A DNA stretch of 64,000 bases from Chryseobacterium lacus (GCF_003336205.1 NZ_QPIE01000007.1:124001-188000), one strand, 5' to 3'. Shown: positions 43,110-53,025, counted from the first letter of the stretch. Made by a program: numbers and translations. The notes: generated from the letters alone by a model not told the origin.

Positions 43110-45314
43110 ATGAAGAAACAAAACACCGATTTATCGAAGGAATTAAAGAAATATTTCGGTTTTACAACTTTCAAAGGACACCAGAAAGAGATCATTGAAA
43201 CCCTGCTTGCCGGGAACGATGTTTTTGTCCTGATGCCCACAGGCGGTGGAAAATCTTTATGTTATCAGCTTCCGGCGCTGATCTCGGAAGGTACGGCTAT
43301 TGTGGTTTCTCCCCTTATTGCTTTGATGAAGAATCAGGTAGATGCGGTGAACAACCTGTCCTCAGGGAACAATGTCGCTCACGTCTTGAATTCTTCCCTC
43401 AATAAAACCCAGACCAATCAGGTGTTTACCGATATCAGAAGCGGAAAAACCAAGCTCCTGTATGTCGCCCCGGAATCCCTGATTAAAGAAGAATATCTTG
43501 AGTTTTTTAAGAACGTTAAAATTTCGTTCGTGGCTATTGATGAGGCGCATTGTATATCCGAATGGGGGCACGATTTCCGCCCGGAATACCGAAACCTGAA
43601 ATTGATTATTGATAAAATTGCCAATGTACCGGTAATTGCCCTTACAGCGACGGCCACTCCCAAAGTGCAGGATGATATCCAGAAAACCCTGGGGATGAAT
43701 AATGCTGAGGTGTTTAAATCCAGTTTCAACCGGCCGAACCTCTTCTACGAAGTACGCCCGAAAATAAATATTGACCGCGAAATCGTTCGTTTTATAAATG
43801 AAAGAAAAGGGAAATCCGGTATTATTTATTGCCTCAGCCGGAGGAAAGTGGAAGAGTTTTCCCAGTTGCTGCAGGTGAACGGTATTGATGCCCTTCCGTA
43901 TCATGCTGGATTGGATCAGAAAACAAGAGTCGCCAATCAGGATAAATTTCTGATGGAAGAATGTGATATTATCGTCGCTACAATTGCCTTCGGAATGGGG
44001 ATCGACAAGCCGGATGTGCGTTTCGTGATCCACTATGATTTCCCCAAGTCTTTGGAAAGTTACTATCAGGAAACAGGCCGTGCCGGGCGTGACGGTGGCG
44101 AAGGATATTGTCTGGCATTTTATGATCCGAGAGATATTGAAAAACTGGAGAAATTTCTGGCGCAAAAACCCGTTTCGGAGCGGGAAATTGGCCTTCAACT
44201 GTTGAATGAAGTAGTAGGATATGCCGAAACTTCTATGAGCCGAAGACAATATCTGCTGTATTATTTTGGTGAATCTTTCGATCCTGTGCATGGAGACGGG
44301 GCCAATATGGATGATAATGCCTTGAATCCGCCCAAATTGATAGATGCTACAGAAGACATGAAAATGGTAATGAACATGGTGAAAATCCTGGGCGAGAAAT
44401 TTAGAACCAAAGATCTCATCAGTGTGCTGGCAGGAAAAGAAAACTCTGTGACGAAATCCTATAAACTGGAAACTACCGAATTCTTTGGAACAGGGAAGGG
44501 GAAAAGCGATAATTACTGGAAATCCATTATACGCCAGGCTACCGTGCAGGAATTTCTTACTAAGGATATCGAAACCTACGGTATTCTGAAGATTTCTGAG
44601 AAAGGACATTTGCTGTTGGATGGAATTTACAATGAACCCTTCCTCATCGCAGAAGACCGAGAGTACGATTTGGAACTTATGAAATCCCTTTTGGAAAAAA
44701 CGGAAACCAAAAGTTCCGGCGGAATGGATGAAACCCTCTTCAAACACCTGAAAGAACTGACCAAGAAAGTGGGAAAAAAGCACGGGGTGCCTTCTTTCGC
44801 TGTTTTCATGGATCCAAGCTTGGAAGATATGACCGTTCAATACCCGACCACCATTGAGGAAATGGCCAAGATTTACGGTGTCGGAGAAGGAAAAGCGAAG
44901 AAATTCGGAAAAGAGTTTGCTGAATATATCGCACAATATGTCGCTGAAAATGACATACAGCGAACCCGCGATATGGTGATGAAGCAGGTGGCCAATAAAT
45001 CTTCACACAAAGTATTTATCATCCAGAGTACCGATAAAAAAATTGATTTGGAAGATATCGCCAGAGCCAAAAATCTAACCATGACCGAACTGCTGAAGGA
45101 AATGGAAGCGATCGTGTATCAGGGAACCAAACTGAACATCAACTATTATATAGAGGAATATTTCGACGAAGATATTGTGGAAGAATTCATGGAGTTTATG
45201 AATGAAAGCGACAGCGACAGCATGAAGGTACTGACTTCCGAATTTGGAGACGAACTGAGTGATGAAGAACTGCGCATGCTGCGGATTAAATTCATTAGTG
45301 ATGTAGCCAATTGA
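43110..45314 (+). CDS. recQ: ATP-dependent DNA helicase RecQ
   Basis: 734 residues. Walker A PTGGGKS (43-49), DEAH (144-147) within [23 protein letters not shown] motif VI, RQC winged helix and HRDC-like C-terminus ([13 protein letters not shown]). A 3'-5' helicase for recombination repair. The zinc-binding cysteines of canonical RecQ (CRR..LL.YFGE.....C..CDNC) are absent: here [14 protein letters not shown] (about 375-388) is followed by [10 protein letters not shown]. Divergent from kdsD. Confidence 0.93.
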   Translation: MKKQNTDLSKELKKYFGFTTFKGHQKEIIETLLAGNDVFVLMPTGGGKSLCYQLPALISEGTAIVVSPLIALMKNQVDAVNNLSSGNNVAHVLNSSLNKTQTNQVFTDIRSGKTKLLYVAPESLIKEEYLEFFKNVKISFVAIDEAHCISEWGHDFRPEYRNLKLIIDKIANVPVIALTATATPKVQDDIQKTLGMNNAEVFKSSFNRPNLFYEVRPKINIDREIVRFINERKGKSGIIYCLSRRKVEEFSQLLQVNGIDALPYHAGLDQKTRVANQDKFLMEECDIIVATIAFGMGIDKPDVRFVIHYDFPKSLESYYQETGRAGRDGGEGYCLAFYDPRDIEKLEKFLAQKPVSEREIGLQLLNEVVGYAETSMSRRQYLLYYFGESFDPVHGDGANMDDNALNPPKLIDATEDMKMVMNMVKILGEKFRTKDLISVLAGKENSVTKSYKLETTEFFGTGKGKSDNYWKSIIRQATVQEFLTKDIETYGILKISEKGHLLLDGIYNEPFLIAEDREYDLELMKSLLEKTETKSSGGMDETLFKHLKELTKKVGKKHGVPSFAVFMDPSLEDMTVQYPTTIEEMAKIYGVGEGKAKKFGKEFAEYIAQYVAENDIQRTRDMVMKQVANKSSHKVFIIQSTDKKIDLEDIARAKNLTMTELLKEMEAIVYQGTKLNINYYIEEYFDEDIVEEFMEFMNESDSDSMKVLTSEFGDELSDEELRMLRIKFISDVAN

Positions 45315-45339
45315 TATTCAATCAAATTAAAATAATTGC

Positions 45340-45366
45340 CGCACTTTTAAAAAGTGTGGTTTTTTG
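45340..45366 (+). terminator. Rho-independent terminator of recQ
   Basis: CCGCACTTTT/AAAAGTGTGG stem (one G.T pair) followed by six T. Confidence 0.85.
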
Positions 45367-45383
45367 TTTATAGGAATAAAAAA

Positions 45384-45451
45384 ACCCAGCCGAAGCTGGG
45401 TAAAAACTAATAACCATGAAAACTCAAATTAAACATGAGAATCGTAATTAA
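45384..45451 (+). other. GNRA-like hairpin followed by an 11-codon open frame
   Basis: Hairpin ACCCAGC-CGAA-GCTGGGT (45384-45401); its minus-strand side is followed by a T run, so it could also end leftward transcription. Fourteen bases later ATG opens MKTQIKHENRN then stop (45416-45451). It lies between recQ and ndk. A leader peptide or small RNA is possible; neither is demonstrated. Confidence 0.35.
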
Positions 45452-45527
45452 AGATACAAATACTGTGCCAAGAATTACGCTAACATTCTTTGTCAGAATT
45501 TTCGGTACAAATGTACGAAAGATTTTG

Positions 45528-45535
45528 TACTTTCG
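45528..45535 (+). promoter_or_regulatory. -7 box of ndk
   Basis: TACTTTCG, one mismatch from TAnnTTTG, 20 bases upstream of the ndk ATG. -33 box not clear. Confidence 0.4.
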
Positions 45536-45555
45536 CACACGAAAAAAAATAATTT

Positions 45556-45975
45556 ATGTTAAATAATATCACTTTTACGATGATTAAGCCAGATGCAGTT
45601 GCAGACGGGCATATTGGAGCAATCCTGAACAAAATTTCTGAAGCAGGATTCAGGATTTCGGCCATGAAATTGACACAGTTGACCGTTGATGATGCCAAAA
45701 AATTCTACGAAATTCACAGCGAAAGACCTTTCTATGGCGAGCTGGTGACGTTCATGAGTTCCGGGCCTATCGTAGCAGCAGTTTTGGAAAAAGAAAATGC
45801 AGTAGCTGATTTCAGAACCCTGATCGGAGCGACCAATCCCGCTGAAGCTGAAGAAGGAACCATCAGAAAAATGTTTGCCAGAAGCGTAGGCGAAAATGCG
45901 GTACACGGTTCAGATTCCGATGAAAATGCCCTAATAGAAGCACGTTTTCATTTCTCAGGAAGAGAAATATTCTAA
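45556..45975 (+). CDS. ndk: Nucleoside diphosphate kinase
   Basis: 139 residues, full length. [13 protein letters not shown] at the N-terminus, [13 protein letters not shown], and catalytic His117 in [10 protein letters not shown]. It equilibrates NTP pools through a phosphohistidine. Monocistronic, own promoter and terminator. Confidence 0.97.
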   Translation: MLNNITFTMIKPDAVADGHIGAILNKISEAGFRISAMKLTQLTVDDAKKFYEIHSERPFYGELVTFMSSGPIVAAVLEKENAVADFRTLIGATNPAEAEEGTIRKMFARSVGENAVHGSDSDENALIEARFHFSGREIF

Positions 45976-45996
45976 TCTCGGTATACAGTCTAAAAA

Positions 45997-46024
45997 AAAC
46001 CCGGACAATGTTTCGGGTTTCTTT
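45997..46024 (+). terminator. Rho-independent terminator of ndk
   Basis: AAACCCG (45997-46003) pairs with CGGGTTT (46014-46020), followed by CTTT. It converges on the small membrane protein gene. Confidence 0.75.
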
Positions 46025-46028
46025 ATGT

Positions 46029-46235
46029 TTATTTTTTTTCTTTCTTTTGCGAAACCCTCACAGCCCGGAGAATTCCCAACAGCAACCCTAAAATGGTACA
46101 ACTTGCAAACAGGATATTGCCCGTGGAAGTGCCTTCAAAATAATTGTAAAATCCATATCCGGCGATGACTCCAACAGCAAGCGGAATCAGCACCACCCGG
46201 AAAAAAGAAGAAAATTCAAATGCGTTTTTAGACAT
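46029..46235 (-). CDS. Small membrane protein with two transmembrane helices
   Basis: 68 residues: helix about 13-31 and helix about 40-58, Lys-rich end (SQKKEKK). No named family, although the size and topology recall AtpZ/AtpI-like proteins. 53 bp downstream of rpe on the same strand. Confidence 0.6.
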   Translation of the reverse strand: MSKNAFEFSSFFRVVLIPLAVGVIAGYGFYNYFEGTSTGNILFASCTILGLLLGILRAVRVSQKKEKK

Positions 46236-46288
46236 AAGCGGAATTTAAAGAATTAAAAATAAGAAATTCAGCGGAGTAAGTAGTTGTG

Positions 46289-46939
46289 CTAAATTTTTAA
46301 TAGTTCTATCGTACGTTCCGGGTCTTCACTACTGAAAACTGCGTTTCCTGCTACCAAAACATCAGCACCTGCATCAAATAACCGAGAAGCATTTTCAAGA
46401 TTCACGCCACCATCCACTTCTATCAAAGCAGTAGCATTATTGCTTAAAATTAAATCTTTGGTTTCGGCAATTTTGCGATAGGTATTTTCAATAAATTTCT
46501 GTCCCCCAAATCCGGGATTCACACTCATCAACAATACGAGATCGATTTCCGAAATAATATCTTCCAGCAGAAGAACAGGAGTGGAAGGATTGAGCACCAC
46601 ACCGGCTTTGGCACCTTTTTCCTGAATCAATTTGACGGTTCTGTGCAAATGAATGCAGGCTTCATAATGCACCGAAACAAGATCGGCTCCGTGTTGGATA
46701 AATTCTTCTACATAACGTTCGGGTTCTACAATCATCAGGTGGACATCCACAAATTTCTTGGCGTGTTGCCGCACGGTATTCATCACCGGAAATCCAAAAG
46801 AAATATTGGGAACGAACCTTCCGTCCATTACATCAATATGAAACCAGTCGGCCTGGCTTCGGTTGATCATTTCAATGTCACGGGAAAGATGGCCAAAATC
46901 GGCAGACAATAGGGAAGGTGCGATAAGTTTTGTTTTCAT
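46289..46939 (-). CDS. rpe: Ribulose-phosphate 3-epimerase
   Basis: 216 residues, TIM barrel. Landmarks: APSLLSADFGHL, WFHIDVMDGRFVPN (metal His/Asp), VDVHLMI, MSVNPGFGGQKFI and the closing EVDGGVN and AGNAVF. It interconverts ribulose 5-phosphate and xylulose 5-phosphate in the pentose phosphate pathway. Confidence 0.96.
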   Translation of the reverse strand: MKTKLIAPSLLSADFGHLSRDIEMINRSQADWFHIDVMDGRFVPNISFGFPVMNTVRQHAKKFVDVHLMIVEPERYVEEFIQHGADLVSVHYEACIHLHRTVKLIQEKGAKAGVVLNPSTPVLLLEDIISEIDLVLLMSVNPGFGGQKFIENTYRKIAETKDLILSNNATALIEVDGGVNLENASRLFDAGADVLVAGNAVFSSEDPERTIELLKI

Positions 46940-46970
46940 GAAGAAATATTTTTTATAACAAAGTCAGATT

Positions 46971-48047
46971 TTAATGATATTTTAAAGTCATCTCAGGGGA
47001 AATCTTCAGCATGGTCTCATAAATTAACTGAATGACATTTCCCACATCTTCTTTGGAAACCATTTCTACCGTGGTGTGCATATACCGAAGCGGCAGCGAT
47101 ATGAGCGCGCTGGGAACACCGCCGTTGGAATGGGCAAAAGCATCGGTATCAGTTCCGGTACTTCGGCTGGCTGCAGCCCGCTGAAAAGGAATTTCCTTCG
47201 CCCTCGCAGTTTCCACAATAAGTTCACGGATGGTGTGATGCACGCTGGGCGCATAGAAAATCACCGGTCCTTTACCACACTGTTGTTCTCCTTCTTTTTT
47301 CTTTTCAATCATCGGCGTAGTGGTATCATGAGTTACATCCGTTACAATCGCAATATTGGGTTTGATGGTTTCGGCAATCATGGTCGCGCCGTATAAGCCC
47401 ACTTCTTCCTGAACCGAATTGGTAATATACAGACCGAAAGGAAGTTTCTTTTTGTTTTCTTTTAAAAGTCTGGCCACTTCTGCAATCATAAATCCCCCCA
47501 TTCTGTTGTCCAACGCGCGACCTACAAAATACTGTTGGTTGAGTTCAAAAAAAGTGTCCGGATACGTAATCATGCAACCTACATAAATCCCAAGGTCTTC
47601 TACTTCTTTTTTAGAGGAAGCTCCGCAATCGATAAAAATATTTTCAATTTTAGGAATCGGTTCTTTCGAGTTTAATCCTCTTGTATGAATAGCTGGCCAT
47701 CCGAAAACTCCTTTGATGGTTCCTTTTTCACCATGAATATCAACTACTTTGGAAGGCGCAATCATTTGATCTGAACCGCCGTTACGAATCACATAAATCA
47801 TGCCTTCTTCCGTAATATAATTCACATACCAGGAAATTTCGTCGGCGTGTGCTTCGATAACTACTTTAAATTTTGCCTCCGGATTAATGATGCCATAACA
47901 GGTTCCGTAGTGATCCACCTCAATCGTATCTACAAAAGGACGAATGTATTCCATCCAGAGCTTTTGGCCGCGGTGTTCATAACCGGTTGGTGATGAAGTG
48001 TTTATATAATTTTCTAAAAACTTTATAGATTTGGTGGTAAATTTCAT
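46971..48047 (-). CDS. M42 family metallopeptidase (glutamyl aminopeptidase type)
   Basis: 358 residues. Metal ligands in EAHADEI, GRALDNRMGG, NSVQEEVG (catalytic Glu), VTDVTHD and RYMHTTVE, in the M42 order. These form large tetrahedral cytosolic aminopeptidases. The next gene is DUF4294 on the opposite strand, a frequent pairing in flavobacteria. Confidence 0.93.
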   Translation of the reverse strand: MKFTTKSIKFLENYINTSSPTGYEHRGQKLWMEYIRPFVDTIEVDHYGTCYGIINPEAKFKVVIEAHADEISWYVNYITEEGMIYVIRNGGSDQMIAPSKVVDIHGEKGTIKGVFGWPAIHTRGLNSKEPIPKIENIFIDCGASSKKEVEDLGIYVGCMITYPDTFFELNQQYFVGRALDNRMGGFMIAEVARLLKENKKKLPFGLYITNSVQEEVGLYGATMIAETIKPNIAIVTDVTHDTTTPMIEKKKEGEQQCGKGPVIFYAPSVHHTIRELIVETARAKEIPFQRAAASRSTGTDTDAFAHSNGGVPSALISLPLRYMHTTVEMVSKEDVGNVIQLIYETMLKISPEMTLKYH

Positions 48048-48098
48048 TGAAAAGGAATGCTTTTTGGTTGATGAGAGTTTAATTTACGGGTAAAAATA

Positions 48099-48800
48099 AT
48101 GAAAATATACCAAATACTACTTATCGTACTGCTGTTGGGGAGCAGCGTTCTGAAAGCTCAGGACTCTGTAATGGTTAAATCGCTGAGTCAGTATCCAAAT
48201 GAATCTTTGCGCACTGATGAATTTGGACAGAAATACTATTACGATGAACGTCAGAAAGCGAAAATATATGAAATCAACGGAGAATCTGTCGTCGTGATGG
48301 ATGAATTGGTTTTGATGAAAAACCCCAGATTCAACAATCAGCTTGACCGGAATTATTATTATTTTCTTAATAAAAAACTGAACCGGGTATATCCTTTATT
48401 TCTTACTGCTTTAGAACAATACACAGATATTCAGAACGATTTGAAAAACCTCGATAAAAACAACCAGCGGAAATACATTAAAAAACGCCAGCAGGATTTG
48501 GCAACACAGTATGAAGCTCAGCTTCGGGATCTTACCACCAGTGAAGGAAGAGTGTTTGCAAAACTGATGAACCGGGCTACTGGAAAAACGGTGTATGAAA
48601 TTATTAAAGAACTTCGTGGCGGATGGAGTGCATTCTGGTGGAATGTAAAAGGCAATATCGCCGATGTAGATATTAAGGAACCCTACGATCCTCATAAAAA
48701 CAGAACCGATCTTTTCGTGGAATCTCTATTACAAACCAACTGGAATTTCGGATACCTTCAGCCTTATCCCGGCGCTGAAAACTTCAGAATAAAAAAATAA
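48099..48800 (+). CDS. DUF4294 secreted protein
   Basis: 233 residues. Signal peptide ending SSVLKAQ. Then a short beta region, a helical coiled-coil-like part (NRVYPLFLTALEQY, LDKNNQRKYIKKRQQDL) and GRVFAKLMNRATGKTVYEIIKELRGG (split motif) with a WSAFWWN end, all typical of DUF4294, a Bacteroidota family of unknown function. Divergent from the M42 peptidase by 51 bp. Confidence 0.88.
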   Translation: MKIYQILLIVLLLGSSVLKAQDSVMVKSLSQYPNESLRTDEFGQKYYYDERQKAKIYEINGESVVVMDELVLMKNPRFNNQLDRNYYYFLNKKLNRVYPLFLTALEQYTDIQNDLKNLDKNNQRKYIKKRQQDLATQYEAQLRDLTTSEGRVFAKLMNRATGKTVYEIIKELRGGWSAFWWNVKGNIADVDIKEPYDPHKNRTDLFVESLLQTNWNFGYLQPYPGAENFRIKK

Positions 48801-48804
48801 TACT

Positions 48805-49233
48805 TTAACGGTACTTTTCCTTCAGTTTCTGAAAAGCAATTTGATCCACCGGTAACGGAAACGGATTTTCTGTGGTTTGTAAATCAATCCACTCGATACT
48901 TTCGATGCAGGGATCCAAAATCAGCAATTCGTGCTCGTCCTGCAATTCAGCGGTATAATAAATAGTGAGAAGTTGCTCATGATCTTTGAATCGGGAAACC
49001 ACAAATTCTTCCTGAGTATAAAGGTGTGAAATGTTGTGAATTTTCGCATTGAGTTCTTCCTCAAATTCACGGTGAAGGCAATCCAGAACGCCTTCTCCGT
49101 ATTCCAAACCACCGCCGGGAAGTTTTAGAAGTTGTTCGCCGGCGTACTCTTCGTGCAAAGCCATAACGTGTCTATTTCGAAGAATGCAGGCATACACACG
49201 GATATTAATCCGGTTGATGTTAGGATGTATCAT
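48805..49233 (-). CDS. NUDIX hydrolase
   Basis: 142 residues. The Nudix box GGLEYGEGVLDCLHREFEEEL matches GX5EX7REUXEEXGU except that the final small residue is altered. It should hydrolyse a nucleoside diphosphate linked to another group; the substrate is unknown. Stop lies 4 bp from the DUF4294 stop (convergent). Confidence 0.87.
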   Translation of the reverse strand: MIHPNINRINIRVYACILRNRHVMALHEEYAGEQLLKLPGGGLEYGEGVLDCLHREFEEELNAKIHNISHLYTQEEFVVSRFKDHEQLLTIYYTAELQDEHELLILDPCIESIEWIDLQTTENPFPLPVDQIAFQKLKEKYR

Positions 49234-49265
49234 AAGCTAAAGATAATGATAAATTTTAATGCGCA

Positions 49266-49952
49266 TTATAAAGAAAGCGTTTTTTTCCAAGCATTGATCA
49301 TTTCACGCTTTCCGGGCGGCCCTTGTTTTTTTTCAACATTAAAGTTCAGTTCTTCCAATATTCTTCTCACACTGCCTTTGGAGGAATAGGTCGTCAGCAA
49401 TCCGCCGACTTTCATTTTGTCCGCTGTCATGGTAAAAAGAGGTTTCTCCCAAAGATCCGGTTGTACACGGGCTCCAAAACAGTCGTAATACACCAAATGT
49501 ATTTCGGGCAAAGAAAGTTGTGGTAGTTGGGTGAAATCGCACTGGAATTTAGTAAGCTCGAAACCCGGAGCCAGCTCTGATGGCATTTCCCATGGAAGCT
49601 CATGTATTTTCTGAAAAGAGTTTTTGGTTCTTTCATCCAAAAAAAGATCGCTATAATCCAATGCTGAAACTTCTTCGGAAGAAATCGGGTATTTTTCCAG
49701 GGTAAAATATCGGATTTTGAGATATTTTCCTTTTCGTAAAAACTCATCAAAAGTGACTAAAACATTTAATCCTGTACCGAAACCCAATTCTAAAATATTA
49801 ATTTCCCAAATATCAAGCTGGTTTAATCCGTTATCAATAAATACATGCTTCGCCTCTTGAAGTGCGCCGTGATGGGAGTGGTAATTCTCATTCAATTCAT
49901 TGATGAATAAGGTTTTGCTGCCGTCAGCGGTGGATTTTATGGTTCTTTTCAC
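49266..49952 (-). CDS. mnmD: tRNA (5-methylaminomethyl-2-thiouridine) methyltransferase MnmD
   Basis: 228 residues, equal to the N-terminal half of MnmC with no oxidase domain. Landmarks: STADGSKTLFINELNENYHS, ILELGFGTGLNVL (SAM motif I), VYYDCFGARVQPDLW and TYSSKGSVRR. It would complete mnm5s2U34 on tRNAs for Lys, Glu and Gln. NUDIX gene follows on the same strand. Confidence 0.9.
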   Translation of the reverse strand: MKRTIKSTADGSKTLFINELNENYHSHHGALQEAKHVFIDNGLNQLDIWEINILELGFGTGLNVLVTFDEFLRKGKYLKIRYFTLEKYPISSEEVSALDYSDLFLDERTKNSFQKIHELPWEMPSELAPGFELTKFQCDFTQLPQLSLPEIHLVYYDCFGARVQPDLWEKPLFTMTADKMKVGGLLTTYSSKGSVRRILEELNFNVEKKQGPPGKREMINAWKKTLSL

Positions 49953-50033
49953 TTAATTTTTGTTCAAATTTAATGGAAAATTACTATATTTATAAAATTA
50001 AATTATTTGTCAAAATCGATTAAATTTTAAGAT

Positions 50034-51107
50034 ATGATAATTCAAAAAACTTCCAGTTCAAGACTCGAATCTTTTGATCAGGAGAATTATTCTTTTGGCG
50101 ATCATTTTATTGATCACATGATCATCTGTGAATACGATAACGGAAAATGGGGAGAGGCAAAACTGATGCCGTACGGGCCGTTGTCTTTTTCTCCTGCCAA
50201 CATGACTTTCAATTACGGACAAGCGTGCTTCGAAGGAATGAAAGCCTATAAAGATAAGGACGGGCAGGTGTTCCTTTTCAGGCCGCGTAAGAATTTTGAA
50301 CGCATCAATAAATCCGCAAAACGCCTGGCAATGCCGGAAGTTCCGGAAGAAGTATTCATGAAAGGACTGAAGGTGCTGATGGATGTCGACAGAGCCTGGA
50401 TTCCTTACGGTGAAGGAAGGTCACTTTATATTCGGCCGCTTATTTTTGCCACTGAAGAAGGACTGAAAGCCAGAGTTGCTCACAAATATATGTTCGCGAT
50501 CGTTGCTTCTCCTGCGAAAAGCTATTATACAGCACCGGTATCGGTAAAAATTTCAGATTATTATTCCCGTTCCGCTTCCGGAGGAGTAGGTTTTGCAAAA
50601 GCAGCGGGAAATTATGCAGCCGCTTTCTATCCTACACAAATGGCGATCGAAGAAGGATATGACCAGATTATCTGGACAGATGATGCGACCCACGAGTATT
50701 TTGAAGAAAGTGGTACGATGAATGTTTTCGTTAGAATTAATGACACCATTTATACACCACCGACTTCCGAAAAAATTCTGGATGGGATTACCCGCGATAG
50801 TTTTATTCAATTGGCAAAACACAAAGGGCTCGATATCCGTGTGGAACCGGTTGCTGTGAAAACCGTCTTGGAAGCACAGAAAAACGGAACTCTGAAAGAA
50901 ATTTGGGGTGTAGGTACTGCGGTGGTAACTTCCGTATTCAAAGCTTTTGGATATAAAGATCAGCGTTTTGAACTTCCGGTTTTGGCCGACGAAGATAGCT
51001 ATGCGCTCACGCTCAAAAAAGCATTAGTGGATATTCAGACCAATCAGGCAGAAGACCCTTTTGGATGGAGAGAACTGGTGGAAAGAAATATTTTGGAAAC
51101 GGTATAA
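50034..51107 (+). CDS. ilvE: Branched-chain amino acid aminotransferase
   Basis: 357 residues, fold-type IV PLP enzyme. GQACFEGMKAYKDKDG, SGGVGFAKAAGNYAA (PLP-lysine region), EESGTMNVFV and ILDGITRDSF motifs. It transaminates branched-chain 2-oxo acids with glutamate. Followed by a terminator. Confidence 0.95.
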   Translation: MIIQKTSSSRLESFDQENYSFGDHFIDHMIICEYDNGKWGEAKLMPYGPLSFSPANMTFNYGQACFEGMKAYKDKDGQVFLFRPRKNFERINKSAKRLAMPEVPEEVFMKGLKVLMDVDRAWIPYGEGRSLYIRPLIFATEEGLKARVAHKYMFAIVASPAKSYYTAPVSVKISDYYSRSASGGVGFAKAAGNYAAAFYPTQMAIEEGYDQIIWTDDATHEYFEESGTMNVFVRINDTIYTPPTSEKILDGITRDSFIQLAKHKGLDIRVEPVAVKTVLEAQKNGTLKEIWGVGTAVVTSVFKAFGYKDQRFELPVLADEDSYALTLKKALVDIQTNQAEDPFGWRELVERNILETV

Positions 51108-51128
51108 AAGCCATTCATCCTTATTGAT

Positions 51129-51157
51129 AAAACCGGGATCATGTTCCGGTTTTTTTT
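51129..51157 (+). terminator. Rho-independent terminator of ilvE
   Basis: AAAACCGG, 9-base loop, CCGGTTTT continuing into a T run. Confidence 0.85.
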
Positions 51158-51193
51158 GTTTTAATATCTGAACCTAATTCCTTATTTTCGCAA

Positions 51194-51718
51194 ATGCTTA
51201 TGAAAAAAATAATTCTTTTTTCAACTTTTTTAGCGTTGGCAGGTTGCCAGCAGAAGCAGGAGGTTTATGCTCCGGTAAGTGGCAGCTCAGTAAAGCAAAA
51301 AGCTGCTGTATCGCAGGAAAGAGCAAAGAATCTTAATAAGCTGGAACGGGAACAGATTGAAGACTGGATTGCCGGACAGAAAGAGAAATTTTACCCCACA
51401 TCCATGAATTATTGGGTGAACCGGGAAAACTTTAGCGAAAGAGAAAAAAGCCCTGAAGAGACCGTGGTTTCCTATGGATATTATATTTCAGATTTTTCCG
51501 GAATACAACTGTATGACCAGCCGAAAGGATACCGGGATGTTCCATTAAGTAAGTTTCCTACAGAACTGACAGCTGTAGAAGATGCTTTAAAATATATGAA
51601 TCCCGGCGAAGAAGTGACCCTTCTTGTTCCGTCTGTGCTGGCGTACGGAACCTATGGGGACGGAGAAAAAATCACGAACGATATTCCGCTGATAATAACA
51701 TTAAAACGAATAAAATAA
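51194..51718 (+). CDS. gldI: Gliding-associated FKBP-type prolyl isomerase lipoprotein
   Basis: 174 residues from ATG 51194, or 172 from ATG 51200 (MKKIILF), which is equally plausible. Lipobox LALAGC gives lipidated Cys. FKBP domain in the C-terminal half, ending PGEEVTLLVPSVLAYGTYG and a KITNDIPLI strand, close to GldI of Flavobacterium. In gliding species it helps fold the gliding/T9SS apparatus; many non-gliding relatives keep it. Its stop overlaps the next ATG by 1 base. Confidence 0.82.
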   Translation: MLMKKIILFSTFLALAGCQQKQEVYAPVSGSSVKQKAAVSQERAKNLNKLEREQIEDWIAGQKEKFYPTSMNYWVNRENFSEREKSPEETVVSYGYYISDFSGIQLYDQPKGYRDVPLSKFPTELTAVEDALKYMNPGEEVTLLVPSVLAYGTYGDGEKITNDIPLIITLKRIK

Positions 51719-52827
51719 TGCAAAAAGCTAAAATAATGTTGGCCGTAGCGACGCTGTCGCTGCTCAGCTGCACACCAATTTATAAAAAGATGAATGTAGA
51801 CAAGCAAACCTATGAAGGCCTGCAGGAAGGCCTTTATGCAAACCTTCAAACTACGAAGGGAAACATGATTGTAAAACTGGAAGATCAGAAATCTCCGGTT
51901 ACCGTAGCCAATTTTGTTGGACTGGCGGAAGGAAAAATAGACAACAAATCAAAAGCGAAAGGAGTCCCTTTTTATGATGGGACTATCTTCCACAGAGTAA
52001 TTGAAAACTTTATGATTCAGGGCGGTGATCCGCAAGGAACAGGAATGGGCGATCCTGGTTATAAATTCGAGGACGAGAAAAATGATCTGAAACACGATGG
52101 AAAGGGAGTTCTTTCCATGGCGAATTCCGGTGCTAATACCAACGGTTCCCAGTTTTTTATTACTCAGGTTCCTACACCATGGTTAGATGGAAAACATACT
52201 ATTTTCGGCAAAGTGGTGAACGGAATCGAAGTAATTGATACGATTGCTGCGGTAGAAAAAGGCGCACAAGACAAACCTAAAACGGATATCGTTCTGGAGA
52301 AAGTTTCTATTTTCGGAAAAGGTGATGCTTATAAAGAATATGATGCCGCGAAGATATTTACCGAAGGAAAAGCGAAAATTGCAGAAAATAATAAATCCTT
52401 CTTAGCAAAAGCAGAAGCTGAAAAGAAAAAAAAGGAAGAGGAGTTTAAAGCAAATCAGGAAAAAATGGTGAATGACAAAAAAGCCGATATGGAATCAACC
52501 CCTTCCGGACTGTACTATAAAATTACCAAAACTACGGCCGGTAAATCACCAAAATCAGGAGATATGGTTTCTGTACATTACGCCGGAACACTGGTGGACG
52601 GTACGGAGTTCGACAATTCTTTCAAAAGAGGAAATCCCATTGAATTTCCTGTGGGAATGGGCCGCGTCATTAAAGGCTGGGATGAAGGAATCATGATGCT
52701 GAAAGAAGGCGAAACCGCTACTTTTCTGATTCCGGCATCGCTTGGTTATGGAGCAAACGGAGCAGGGGGCGTTATTCCGCCAAATGCATGGCTGGTATTT
52801 GATGTGGAACTTGTGAAAGTTCATTAA
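51718..52827 (+). CDS. Cyclophilin-FKBP dual prolyl isomerase lipoprotein
   Basis: 369 residues. Lipobox LLSC near residue 18, a cyclophilin domain (about 36-200: FHRVIENFMIQGGDPQGTG, SQFFITQVPTPWLDGKHTIFG (split)), a charged coiled-coil linker (about 210-260, AEKKKKEEEFKANQEK) and an FKBP domain (about 262-369: VSVHYAGTLVDGTEFDNSF, GMGRVIKGWDEGI, IPASLGYG). Both isomerase folds are intact. Dual-family immunophilins are known in Flavobacterium johnsoniae. Coupled to gldI. Confidence 0.92.
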   Translation: MQKAKIMLAVATLSLLSCTPIYKKMNVDKQTYEGLQEGLYANLQTTKGNMIVKLEDQKSPVTVANFVGLAEGKIDNKSKAKGVPFYDGTIFHRVIENFMIQGGDPQGTGMGDPGYKFEDEKNDLKHDGKGVLSMANSGANTNGSQFFITQVPTPWLDGKHTIFGKVVNGIEVIDTIAAVEKGAQDKPKTDIVLEKVSIFGKGDAYKEYDAAKIFTEGKAKIAENNKSFLAKAEAEKKKKEEEFKANQEKMVNDKKADMESTPSGLYYKITKTTAGKSPKSGDMVSVHYAGTLVDGTEFDNSFKRGNPIEFPVGMGRVIKGWDEGIMMLKEGETATFLIPASLGYGANGAGGVIPPNAWLVFDVELVKVH

Positions 52828-52855
52828 TCGTCTTTAAAATACAAATTTATATAGA

Positions 52856-52884
52856 AGACTGTCCTTGCCGGCAGTCTTTTTTTT
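52856..52884 (+). terminator. Rho-independent terminator after the prolyl isomerases
   Basis: AGACTG (52856-52861) pairs with CAGTCT (52872-52877), with additional inner pairs, then T run. Confidence 0.8.
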
Positions 52885-53025
52885 GTTCTTATGATTATTG
52901 ATATTAACAATGAAAGACAAAAAAAATTAGAAACTATAATAAATAAAAAACTGAGTGTTTATGCGGGATACATCGGATATTGATTAAAAGTAAATAAAAT
53001 TTTTGAAACTTTTTTCCTGTTTGGG

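Noticed and set aside
43362-44936. 524-codon open frame on the minus strand inside recQ
   Set aside because: It is antisense to a complete RecQ with all helicase motifs; its protein has a Phe/His-rich, Glu-poor composition typical of a reverse-frame shadow.
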